A model generated the notes under the pieces. The model did no database searches, was not told where the DNA came from, and was given only the letters and a program-made list of their open reading frames with translations. Made by a program: the position numbers and the translations under genes. Positions 13,501 to 22,906 of a DNA stretch of 64,000 nucleotides are shown here, piece after piece. Origin of the DNA: Dendrobium chrysotoxum (taxonomy: Eukaryota; Streptophyta; Magnoliopsida; Asparagales; Orchidaceae); assembly GCA_019925795.1 (NCBI GenBank), contig CM034304.1:4155471-4219470 (forward strand). The letters run 5' to 3'. Numbering within the stretch: position 1 is the stretch's first letter; each line of letters begins with the position of its first letter.

Positions 13501-14412
13501 CTGGGAGATTATATGATGAGGTAGGAGTATTCCCATCACAGAGGATCGAAACTGGGAGATTATATGATGGGGTTGGAATATGCCTATCATAGAGGATCAG
13601 GATTTAGACATCTTATGATGGGGTAGGAATATGCCCATCATAGAGGATTAAAACTGGAAGATCTTATGATGGGGTAGGAATATGCCCATCATAGTGAATC
13701 TAAACATGGAGATCGTATTATGGGGTAAGAATATGCTCATCATAGAGGATCAAAATTGGGAGATTTTAAGATAGGGTAAGAATATAACCATCACTGAGGA
13801 TTAAAATTGGTACATCATATAATGGGGTAAGAATATGCCCATCATTGAGAATCGAAACTAGAGATCATATTATGGGGTTTGAATATGCCCATCACAGTAA
13901 AGCAAAATTGGGCGATCGTAAGATGGGGTAGGAATAGGCCCAAAACTGAGGATCAAAACTATGACATCATTAGATGAGGTAGGAATATGCCTGTCATAGA
14001 AGATCAAAATTAGGAGATCATTTGATACGGTAGGAATATACCCATCACAGAGGATCAAAATTGGGAGATCATATGATGTAGTAGGAATATACCCATCAAA
14101 GAGGATGAAAACTAAGAGATCGTATGATGGGGTAGAAATATGCCCTTAATAAAGGATCCAAACTGGTAGATTATGTGATAGGGAAGATATATACCCATCA
14201 CAGAAGATCAAAACTGGGAGATCATATGATGGGGTAGGAATATGTCTATCACAGAGGATCAAAATTGAGAGATCATATGATGGAGTAGGATTATGACCAT
14301 CACAGAGGATCAAAATTGGGAGATCGTATGATGGGTAGGAATATGCCCATCAAAGAGGATGAAAATTGGGGATCGTATGATAGGGTAGGAATATGCCCAT
14401 CATAGATGACCA
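7503..14412 (+). repeat. 51-bp satellite, array 1 (about 135 units)
   Basis: This is a tandem repeat of 51 bp. Each unit contains two recognisable blocks, GATGGGGTAGGAATATGCCC and AGAGGATCAAAACTGGGAGA, with YATGAT or RTATGAT between GATC and GATGGGG. Units differ from each other at many sites. A variant unit carrying about 18 extra bases (GATTGTACAAAACTAGGAGA) recurs near 9030, 9660 and 10950. It marks a higher-order repeat. Element A abuts the left end and element B begins at 14413. No gene is supported here. Confidence 0.97.
8650..11110 (+). repeat. Higher-order repeat inside satellite array 1
   Basis: A run of distinctive variant units recurs in the same order: ...TATATGCCCAACATAGAGGA, then a unit with GATTGAGACTTGG, then GGGGTTGGAAGATGCTCATC, then the 18-bp-extended unit. 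Matching landmarks (GGTATATGCCCAACATAG and its variants) lie near 8741, 9371 and 10663. Spacing is about 630 bp (12 units plus 18 bp) and about 1,292 bp (25 units plus 17 bp). The order is clear by eye; exact identity is not measured. Confidence 0.75.
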
Positions 14413-14664
14413 TGTGGCAAATCTGGTTTTGATGATGACAAACATGTTTCCAGTGTGTTTTGCTTGGCTAACTCATTTCAGGCACAAAAGATCACGAGCA
14501 AATCACGCCAACACAAGATCGGGTCCAAGTGTGTCAAATGTATAGTTTTTCTCTTTATTGAGTCAATTGTAATGTAACTAATCCCCTAACTAAGTAACCT
14601 TGCACACACACACTCAGGGGGAGAGCTTGAGTGAGTTAGAGTTTTAGTTCATTTTTTTGTTCAG

Positions 14665-15338
14665 ATCGTCCTAGACGATATTCACATCGTGCTGGACGAT
14701 CCAATAAAAACAGAAACCCTAATTAGGGAGACCAAGTTAAGTGAGTCTGATTAAGCAGATCGTCCTGGACAATCTTTGGATCATACGGGATGATATGCTC
14801 AAATCAGAAATTCTCAGCCGCCAGAACAAGTTAGGCAAGTTTTTATTTTAAGTTATTCAGTCTGATCGTCCCGGACGATACGTGTATCATCCTGGACGAT
14901 TCAGAATAATCATGCCTAAATTAGTCTGGTAATTAAGGAAAGAAATTAATATTTAATTGATACGATCATATCATCCTGGATGATCGAAGGATCGTCCCGG
15001 ACGATCATGATCTTTTAGTGCATTTCAGCTGTACGTCCCGAACTGTGTTCAGGACGATTTGGGCACTTTTTGAACTAATCGTACAGGACGATGTCCCTAT
15101 CATCATGGATGATCAAGTCATTTTTTGGTCATCTAACACAGGTTTCTCTGGATGACCTGAACTGTCTTCTGGACGATATTCCTCGATTTGCACTAATCGT
15201 CCCGGACGATCGTAGGATCGTACGGGATGATATGAACAATTTTTTCTACTGATCGTCTAGAAGAGCCAGATCGTCCAGGCTGAAACAGCTAAATTTGAAC
15301 TGATCGTACAAGATGATATACTGATTATCCTGGACCAT
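14665..15338 (+). promoter_or_regulatory. Seven phased palindrome pairs in U3 of element B 5' LTR
   Basis: Near-palindromes of the form ATCGTCCNGGACGAT come in pairs with exactly 6 bp between them. Pairs lie at 14665/14686, 14759/14780, 14865/14886, 14970/14991, 15078/15099, 15196/15217 and 15303/15324 (start positions). Each pair is 21 bp centre to centre, and pairs recur at 94-118 bp, mostly 105-108. Spacer sequences differ while their length does not. The last pair ends 44 bp before the TATA box. A transcription-factor or chromatin role is an inference. Confidence 0.9.
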
Positions 15339-15381
15339 CTTGGCCGACCAGTTGAGATTTAGGGCAAATTTTAAGCCCTCC

Positions 15382-15388
15382 TATAAAA
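15382..15388 (+). promoter_or_regulatory. TATA box, element B 5' LTR
   Basis: TATAAAA lies in CCTCCTATAAAATAAC, just downstream of the palindrome block and upstream of the GA-rich leader. The equivalent site is TATAAAAG in element C (27597) and is mutated to TTTAAAAG in element D. A second TATAAAA at 15838-15844 lies inside the presumed transcript and is less likely to be the start signal. Confidence 0.7.
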
Positions 15389-15607
15389 TAACTTTTTCTT
15401 GAAACAAGAAAAATCTTTTGCCACCTTCCTTTCCAGAGAAACCCTAGACAGAGAGAGTGTTTGGGAGAGAGAGAGGATCTTGTGAGGGGGAGTTAGTGAG
15501 AGATTCACTAAGGTTGCTCCAAGCACGGATCAGAGTCATCTTCTCTGCTCGTCGTCTTTCGTCTAGTTGGTGTTCGTCGTGGGAGGATCATTCGAAAGAA
15601 GATCTGG

Positions 15608-15687
15608 GGTTCTCTGCCTGCTTCAGGTGGAAGCAAAAGGAGTTCGAAGGTTCTCCACCGGCTTCAGGAGGAAGCAAAAGGAGGTCG
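15608..15687 (+). repeat. 41-bp LTR minisatellite, two units (element B)
   Basis: Two units begin GGTTCTC at 15608 and 15649, each containing GCTTCAGG(A/T)GGAAGCAAAAGG. The next GGTTCTCTGCC starts at 15688. Element D has three units and element C has one, so the copy number accounts for much of the LTR length difference. Confidence 0.85.
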
Positions 15688-16076
15688 GGTTCTCTGCCCC
15701 ACCGTGTGGTGAAAAGGAGGTCTTTTACAGGCTTCTCCGGCTTGCTGTGGGAGCAAAATGAGAGACACTTTTTGTTTAGTGCAATACCCGGAGGGGAGGC
15801 TTCGGGGAGTGGACGTAGGTCAAGTTGACCGTAGCACTATAAAATTTGGTTTGTTTTTCTGATTCAGTTCTGCACTTTACTTTTTAATATTAACTGCGTG
15901 GGTGAATATCTGAGATTGATCTTTTAATTCTTTTTTAATTAGTTTCACTGCTAAGTATCGAAAAGATTTTTTCATTATTGTCATGAAATTTTTAAATAAC
16001 CAATTCACCCCCCCCCCCTCTTGGTTAGCCTCGGGACTAGTTCACTAGGGCTTAACATCCCTATCAAACTTTCAAG

Positions 16077-16088
16077 TGGTATCAGTGC
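16077..16088 (+). other. Primer-binding site, element B
   Basis: TGGTATCAGTGC starts two bases after the LTR end and differs by one base from TGGTATCAGAGC, the complement of the initiator tRNA-Met 3' end. It would prime minus-strand DNA synthesis. Confidence 0.88.
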
Positions 16089-16129
16089 GGGATTCAAAAT
16101 TTAGGTTTAAAAACTTTTGAATTTGATCT

Positions 16130-17941
16130 ATGGCTAACTGTAACAATCATAATACTGCTGAAGGTTATTCTATTAGAAGACCACCATTGTTTGACAATAT
16201 TCCTTTTAATTTTTAGAAAACACACATGTCTACTTTTCTTCAATCGATTGACTATCGCTTGTGGATGTTAGTTAAGGATGGATACGAACCACCTTTTAGA
16301 TTGATTAATAATGTGAAAATTGAACTCCCGTTTGCAGATTGGACTTTTGATGATCGTGATTTAGCAAAGTTAAATGCAAAATGTTTGAACTGTTTCTTTT
16401 GTGCTTTAAAATCTGAAGACTATATGTGTGTTTCTACTTGTACAACGGGTAAAGAAATCTGGAATAGATTGTGTATAACAGATGAAGGTACAATAGAGGT
16501 CAAACAGTCTAGGTTAAACATCTTGTTACATTATTATGAACTTTTTCGCATGAAACCTAGTGAGACGATCTCAGAAATGTACACAAGGTTCACTCAAATT
16601 GTTACCTCTTTGCATGCTCTAGGAAGAGAATTAACTAATTATGAAAGAGTGAACAAAATTCTTAGATGTTTGCCTGCTTCTTACGATGCTAAGATTACTG
16701 ATATCATGGAATCTAAAGATTTAAATACTTACTCCATTGACATCTTACTTAGATCACTCATTGCTTACGAGCAAGGGGTGAACCAAAGACAACTTGATGT
16801 AGGTAAACGAAAGAAGGAGAAGACAGTGGCGCTAAAGGCCAAAGATTCAGATGCTAGCACTTCCGGGTCTGATAGCGATGATGTTGCCTTAATCACAAGA
16901 TAATTCAAGAGCTTTCTAAGGAAGAATAATAAAAATTTTCAAAAGTGGAACAAAGGTAAGACCAGTAGAAACTTTAAAGGTTCATCTGAATCTGTTTATT
17001 TTGAATGCAGGAAGCCTGGACACATAATGGCGGATTGTCCTACACTCAAGGCTCACCCAAGAAAGGAGAAGGGTGAGGAGAAACCAAAGTTCAGAAAGGA
17101 TAAGAAGCGGATATAAAAGGCGTTCTTGGCAGACTCTGCATCCAACTCCTCTGAGACTGAAGCTGAAGAGGAGGAAATAAACTTGTGTCTGATGGCTGAT
17201 GATCACCTTGGTAAGTCGGACCAGGAAGAGGTATGTGAGCTTACCTATGATCAATTATTTGAAGTATCTGAAAAAATTCATGCATCGTATAGGAAGCATA
17301 AGAAAACCCATGCAAGTTTGAAATTGGATTACTTGACTTTGCAAAAAGAGCATGATGTTTTGATTAAAGATCATTCCACTATTGATAGTAATCACATGTC
17401 TTTCCTAGATGAGTTTGATGAACTGAATAGAAAGCATTCTAATTTAACTGTTGAGCATGATGCATTAAAAATATCGCATGTTGAATTAGAAGCCGCCTTT
17501 AAGAAATTGAAAGATATGGCATGTGATTTAGAAAGTAATGAAAGTGCAAGAACTTTTGAGATTGGTAGTCTTAACAAGGAGAACGAATTTTTAAGAGTGA
17601 AAATTGCTGCTTTTGAAAAGAATAAAAAACCACCTACTTTTGAAGAGTTTTATGCACCGCCACCTTTTGAAAAATCTGTTGCAATTTCATCAAATCATGT
17701 TTCATATATATCTAGGAAGAGGCACTATCACCCACGTAGATTAGTTAACCCTTTTCTTGGTGTTAGATGTTTTTCATGTGGCATGTTAGGACACATTTCT
17801 CACACATGCACTGTTCACCGTAGTACACATTGTGTGTGGAGACCCAAACTGCCTGTTTCACAGCACAGCACACATGCATTGCATTCTTCTTTTCATAAGA
17901 AGGAACCCAAACAAGTTTGGGTTTCTAAGACTGACGTTTGA
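16130..17941 (+). pseudogene. gag: gag pseudogene of element B (single frame with three stops)
   Basis: Gag is the structural particle protein. The frame of 604 codons, counting the terminator, runs from the ATG at 16130 to TGA at 17939-17941 without a frameshift. It is interrupted by TAG at 16214 (TGG in C), TAA at 16901 (CAA in A) and TAA at 17114 (CAG in C). Residues 1-240 form the conserved Copia gag domain (UBN2/DUF4219-like). The first zinc knuckle, near residues 290-303, has lost its first Cys (TGT to TAT at 16997). A Lys/Glu/Leu-rich coiled-coil-like stretch follows, about residues 360-500. A second intact CCHC knuckle (CFSC, GH, C) sits near residues 547-560. A gag this long, with an extension after the first knuckle, fits Sireviruses. 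Confidence 0.92.
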
Positions 17942-17982
17942 TATTTTTGTAGGGGTGCTCTCACACAAGACCTCATGAGAGC

Positions 17983-20900
17983 ATATGGTACATGGACAGC
18001 GGATGTTCTAGACACATGATTGGAGATGCAAATCAGTTTATTTTGCTGGAGGCCTGGGCTGGAGGTAAGGTTACACTTGGAGATAATACCACCAGGAAGG
18101 TGGTAGGCTCAGGTATAATTGGTGGTTCAAAGAGTTTTATGATTGATAATGTTTTGCTTGTAGATGGACTGAAACACAACTTGCTGAGTATCAGTCAACT
18201 CTGTGACAAGGGATACAGCATCAAATTCCTGCCCACTAGCTGCATTTTAAGCTTAAATGATGAAGTTGTTTTGCAGGGGCAAAGGATCAATAATGTCTAC
18301 AAGCTGGATGTAAGTTGCATTAAATCTGATAATTCAATTTGCTTAAAAACTGCTGCTGATGAGTCTTGGTTATGGCATAGGAGATTGTGTCATGCCAGTA
18401 TGAAAACCCTTAGGAGAGTCACCCAGAAGGACTTAGTTAAAGGTGTGCCCAAGCTTAAATTCACTAAGGATCACCTGAGTGATGCCTGTTAGTTGGGGAA
18501 GCAAGTCTAGTCCTCGTTTCACTCTATTAAGGACATTAGCACCTCTAGACCTTTAGAAGTTCTTCACTTGGACCTCTTTGGACCCATTAGCACTGCCAGC
18601 TTAGGGGGGAGAGTCTATGGATTGTGATTGTAGATGATTATTCGAGGTTCACTTGGGTGAAATTTTTGTCACATAAATCTGAGTCATTTGATGAGTTTAG
18701 ATCTTTCTCTACTTAGATTCAGAAGAAGTTAGGATGTGAGATTATTACCATCCATAGTGATCACGGAGGGGAGTTTGAAAATGAAAGATTTGGAAGTTTT
18801 TATGAGGATCAAGGGATTAGTCATAATTTTTCAGCTCCTAGGACCCCTCAGCAGAACGGGATAGCTGAAAGGAAGAACAGGACCTTAGTGGAAGCCGCTA
18901 GAGCCATGCTTGCCGAGTATTCACTTCCAAAATACTTTTGGGCTGAAGCGGTGAACACTGCCTATTATGTGCTGAATAGGGTGAATGTGAGAGTCAAACT
19001 AAACAAGACACCTTATGAGATCATTAAGGGTAGAACTCCAAATCTGTCCCACCTCCATGTCTTTGGCTCTAAGGTTTTCATTCTGAACAACGGGAAATCA
19101 CCCTTAGGAAAAGTTGACCCCAAATCTGATGAAGGAGTGTTCTTATGATATTCAAGTGTGGGGAAATCCTTTAGGGTGTTCAATAAGAGGACTTTGGTGG
19201 TGGAAGAAACAACCAATGTAGTGTTTGATGAATCTGATCCTAAGGAGTCTAGATCTGAAGTTGAAGATGAAGAGATTCTTGAGGTTACCCAAGGAGTTGG
19301 AAATACAAATCTGGAGAAAAAGGTAGAACCTCAAACCACGTTGCCTAGAGATTGGAGATATTCTTCGAGTCATCCTAAAGAACGTATCTTAGGAGACCCT
19401 TCTGAAGGTGTTAGGACTAGGCATGGACTTAGGAAGGAAGTAAACCATTCTGCCTTTATTTCAATGAATGAATCCACCAACATCAATCAAGCCTTGTTGG
19501 ATGAGTTTTGGATTCTAGTTATGCAGGAAGAATTGAATCAATTTGTAAATAATGATGTTAGGGAGTTAGTAGAAAGACCTAGAAATTAAAGTATTGTGGG
19601 AACCAAGTAGTTCTTTAAAAATAAGATGAATGATTCTGGTGTGGTGGTTAGGAATAAGGCAAGATTGGTGGCTAAGGGGTATAATCAGATAGAAGGGATT
19701 GATTTTGAGGAGACTTTTGCCCCTGTAGCTAGATTGGAAGCCATTAGAGTGCTACTAGCCTTTGCCTGTTATAAGTGATTCAAGCTGTTTCAAATGGATG
19801 TCAAGAGTGCCTTTTTAAATGGGGTAATAAAAGAGGATATTTTTGTAGAACAACCCCCAGGTTTTGAGAGTTCCCAATATCTGAATCATGTTTTCAAATC
19901 AAAAAAGCCCTTATATGGATTGAAATAGGTACCCAGAGCTTGGTATGAGAGGCTTAGCACATTCCTGCTAGAAAGAGAGTTTGTTAAGGGGAGCGTAGAC
20001 ACCACTCTTTTTCTGAGGAAATTAGGAGATGACTTCCTCATTGTCCAGATCTATGTTGATGATATAATTTTTGGATCTTCTGACAAATATTTATGCGATG
20101 AGTTTTCTAAAACAATGAGTAAGGAGCTTAAGATGAGTATGATGGGAGAATTGTTCTACTTTTTGGGGTTTAGCATAAGGTAAATGGATGATGGAACCTT
20201 TCTCAATCAATCTAAATACACTAAGGTCATTTTGAAGAAATATGAAATGGACAAAGCCAAGCCAATCAATACTCCCCTGACCTCCTCAGTTCAGTTAGAT
20301 ATGGATTCAAGTGGAAAATCTTTTGATCAGAAGAAGTATAGAGGAATAATACGATCACTGCTTTACCTGACTGCTAGCCGACCTGATATCATGTTTAGTG
20401 TCTGTCTTTGTGCTAAGTTTCAGGCTGATCCTAAAGAGTCCCACCTGATTTCTATTAAGAGAATTCTTATATATCTTTTAGGGACCCCAAACCTAGGAAT
20501 CTGGTACCCTAGGCACAGCACCTCTTTTGAGATCATTGGATGTTCTGATTCTGACTTTGCGGGGTGTAGGGTGGATAGAAAGAGCACCTCTAGAACTTGT
20601 CAATTCATAGGATAGTCTCTCGTCTCCTGGTCCAGTAGAAAATAGAACTCAGTTGCACTTTCCACTACTGAAGCTGAGTACATTGCCTTAGGGAGTTGTG
20701 TGGCCCAAGTTCTTTGGTTGAAGCAACAAGTCTTGGATTTAGGGTTACCTGTTGGCACAATTTCTGTTCTGTGTGATAATACTAGTGCCATCTGTATCTC
20801 TAAGAATCCAATCCAACATTCTAGGACCAAACACATTGATATAAGGCATCACTTCATTAGGGACCATGTTACAAAAGGGGACATTGAGCTACATCATGTA

Positions 20901-21002
20901 GCAACTGAAAATCAGCTGGCTGACATATTCACTAAACCACTGGACTTTGACTCATTCAGCATTTTGAGAACAAGATTAGGAGTGATTGATATAAATGCTT
21001 GA
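17983..21002 (+). pseudogene. pol: pol pseudogene of element B (protease, integrase, RT, RNase H)
   Basis: Pol lies one frame back from gag (-1), after an in-frame TAG at 17950. The presumed start codon is ATA here; it is ATG in A and C. Protease DSG (MDSGCSRHM) starts near 17992, followed by the integrase zinc finger at 18360-18490. Stops or breaks include TAG 18490, TAG 18508, a one-base deletion near 18624, TAG 18714, TGA 19146, TAA 19587, TAG 19608, TAG 19926, TAA 20181, TAG 20613 and TAG 20643. RT keeps YVDDIIFGSSD near 20055. RNase H keeps SDSDFAG, EAEY and CDNTSAI, and the codon that is TAA in A, C and D is CAA here (20727). The end INA-stop is at 21002. Confidence 0.93.
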
Positions 21003-21746
21003 TTCTGAAGACTACTGATTTCTGATTGTTCTGATTGGTATTCTGTTTTCTGTTAGTTTGTTTTTGGTTTGATTATTTACTTTCAGTTGATTTTATTTCT
21101 TTTGCTGATTTCTGTTTTAGCCTTACTGTTAGTTTGATTTGAGTATTTACTTTGATGTGATTTTCTACCTATTTTTATTCTCTGGTTCATATCTTGCACT
21201 TACTATTTTATGCTTTTCAAAATCTGATCACCGCTCACTACTTCTGATAATCTGAATTTCTGACTGGGAGTTTTACCTTGTTTTGATTTGGAAGCTGGTA
21301 AGCAGTGATTGATTCCACTGAATCTGTTAAAGGGAAGAAACATTGCTGATTGTTTCTCTTCCTCTAACTCCTTTACTGGAGTATTATTTTTTTTGGATAA
21401 AAATCCTCTTCAAAATTAAAATGTTAGTTTTTGAAATAGAGATTGTTTTATCTTTCTACAATAATCTGCCTCATATCAATAGTGTTTTTCAAAGTCTTGA
21501 GTCATTAGTTTGATTTTCTAAACCAAGTGATTGCATTTATCATATGCTGTATGGCTTTTATTTTGTGAATCATTCTTCCTTACTGTGGAGAGTCATCTCC
21601 TATGTCTGGAAGATAATCTCACAGCTGAGACTCTTTAATGATTATGAAAAGGAGAAAGCTTACAAAAGATGCGCAGTGCGCTAAATAAATTGAAAAAGAG
21701 GCATAAAATGAGCCCAAAACTGAAAAGATGTGAAATTGCCAAATTG

Positions 21747-21763
21747 GATACACAAAGTGTATC
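21747..21763 (+). other. Conserved mini-hairpin in post-pol spacer (B)
   Basis: GATACAC, loop AAA, GTGTATC: a perfect 7-bp stem. The same structure occurs at 6199-6213 (A, 6-bp stem), 33740-33756 (C) and 61630-61646 (D, reverse strand), although flanking bases have diverged. Its function is unknown. Confidence 0.65.
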
Positions 21764-22020
21764 AAAAATGAAAAGATGCGCAAAGTGCCAACCAATTTGA
21801 AAAAGAGGCACAAAATAAGCCCAAACCAAGCTTTCTTCCCTTTCAGATTGTTAAATGTCTTAGAAAAATCCGTGCGCCAGTTAATATTTTCAAAATCTTG
21901 AGTTTGGAAATCCTGATTTCTGATTCCTTACTTTGTAACACTATTATATCAGATATTTTTCTGGAACGGGGCTTGAAAGGATCTCTTTTCAAATCTAATG
22001 TCTTTTCTTCTGAATCAGAT

Positions 22021-22085
22021 TTTTGTTTTGAAAGAGGTTTGCATCGATAAGGTGCCCGGGGTCGGAGTTACGAAAGTTGATTTTT
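22021..22085 (+). other. Highly conserved noncoding block, element B
   Basis: About 62-65 bp containing GCATCGATAAGGTGCCCGGG and GTCGGAGTTACGAAAG is identical between B and C (34014-34078). It differs by roughly one base over its core in D (61311-61372, reverse strand). Its CpGs survive, whereas flanking sequence and the LTR palindromes of the same copies have lost many. It lies between pol and the pre-env promoter-like region. AAG|GTGCCC resembles a splice donor, but that is a guess. Confidence 0.7.
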
Positions 22086-22305
22086 ATAACCTTTTCTAGA
22101 TTTCAGCACTATTAATTATCTTCTTATTGGTTTTTGGATCTACAATCAAGGAAAAATTCTGATTTACTCGAGCAACTTGATCAAAAACAAAAATTGTTAC
22201 TTTTATGCGAGTTTTATTCATTTTTGGTTTATTTTAATTTCATGGTTGTGTTTTTGGGATCCTCATCGATCATCTTCATCATCCAACTTTTTTTGTTTTC
22301 TTCAC

Positions 22306-22814
22306 ATCGTCCTGGATGATACACTGATCGTCCTAGACGATCCTCTTCATCCTGGACGATCCAAACATCGTCCTGGACGATTCATCCAAAATCGTTCCTA
22401 CACTCCTCCTACTGCTGAAAAAACCTCCAATTATTGGTAATCGTCCTGGGCGATCCATATATCGTCCTGGACGATATGATCCATATCCTCCTGATCTGAT
22501 CAAATGGCTGATATTGCACCAATTATTGGCCATCGTCTTGGACGATCCACCTTATCGTCCTGGACGATCCACATGTCAAGCCGCTGGATGATTCAAATTC
22601 GGCCCGTCTATGATATTTATTGCATATCGTCCTGGACAATCCACCTAATCGTTTGGGATGATACCTTTTCGTCAATGGTCATCCAGCCTGACTCCTTGGG
22701 ATGATCGCCTGTGTCTAATCATCCTGGACGATCGGACCACATTTTTGACCAATCGTCCAGGACGTCATAAATGCCCATATCATCCCGGACGATGTCGCCA
22801 TCGTACAGGACGAT
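22306..22814 (+). promoter_or_regulatory. Palindrome cluster upstream of env-like ORF (element B)
   Basis: The palindrome family found in U3 recurs here: 22306/22327, 22346/22367, 22440/22461 and 22779/22800 are pairs with 6-bp spacers. 22532/22554 and 22626/22648 have 7-bp spacers, and single copies lie at 22718 and 22752. The cluster ends 13 bp before a TATA box and 93 bp before the env-like ATG. This mirrors the LTR layout and suggests an internal promoter (inference). Confidence 0.85.
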
Positions 22815-22826
22815 CAGGCCGTTTTC

Positions 22827-22834
22827 TATATAAA
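22827..22834 (+). promoter_or_regulatory. TATA box for env-like ORF (element B)
   Basis: TATATAAA lies 73 bp before the ATG at 22907. A pyrimidine-rich tract (CACTCTTTCTTCCACTCTCC) sits about 25-50 bp downstream, where a start site would be expected. In C the same position reads TATTTAAA (34827-34834). Confidence 0.6.
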
Positions 22835-22906
22835 CAGCAATTTTTCTTAAGGATTTTTCACTCTTTCTTCCACTCTCCTTCTACTTCCCTACACTCTTGA
22901 TTTCTA

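Larger units (their letters stand above)
14413..16074 (+). repeat. 5' LTR of element B (1,662 bp)
   Basis: It starts TGTGGCAAATCTGG (TGTTGCAAATC in other copies) and ends ACTTTCA, giving the usual TG...CA termini. U3 holds seven paired palindromes (14665-15338), then a TATA box at 15382-15388, a GA-rich leader near 15450-15475, two 41-bp minisatellite units (15608-15687), a second TATAAAA at 15838-15844 and a C-run near 16010. Confidence 0.95.
21003..22305 (+). other. Post-pol spacer of element B
   Basis: This is AT-rich noncoding sequence shared with the other copies. Two diverged copies of a motif (GATGCGCA...GAAAAAGAGGCAYAAAAT) lie near 21666 and 21774, about 108 bp apart. Between them is the mini-hairpin GATACAC-AAA-GTGTATC (21747-21763). 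A strongly conserved, CpG-retaining block follows at 22021-22085. No ORF of length or quality was found. Confidence 0.8.

Noticed and set aside
7503..14412. CRISPR-like array of repeats
   Set aside because: There are no unique spacers. The whole 51 bp is repeated and diverged, and the setting is a plant genome with LTR elements.
15457..15828. ORF of 123 codons in the LTR of B, with relatives in C (27730-27927, 37399-37737) and D (59342-59842)
   Set aside because: It overlaps the 41-bp minisatellite, whose period is not a multiple of three, so the reading frame shifts between copies. Length and start vary from copy to copy. It is leader sequence, not a shared protein.
22045..22080. A tRNA gene in the conserved noncoding block
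   Set aside because: GGTGCCCGGGGTCGGAGTTA looks superficially like a tRNA arm, but no cloverleaf, anticodon arm or GGTTCGA box could be fitted.
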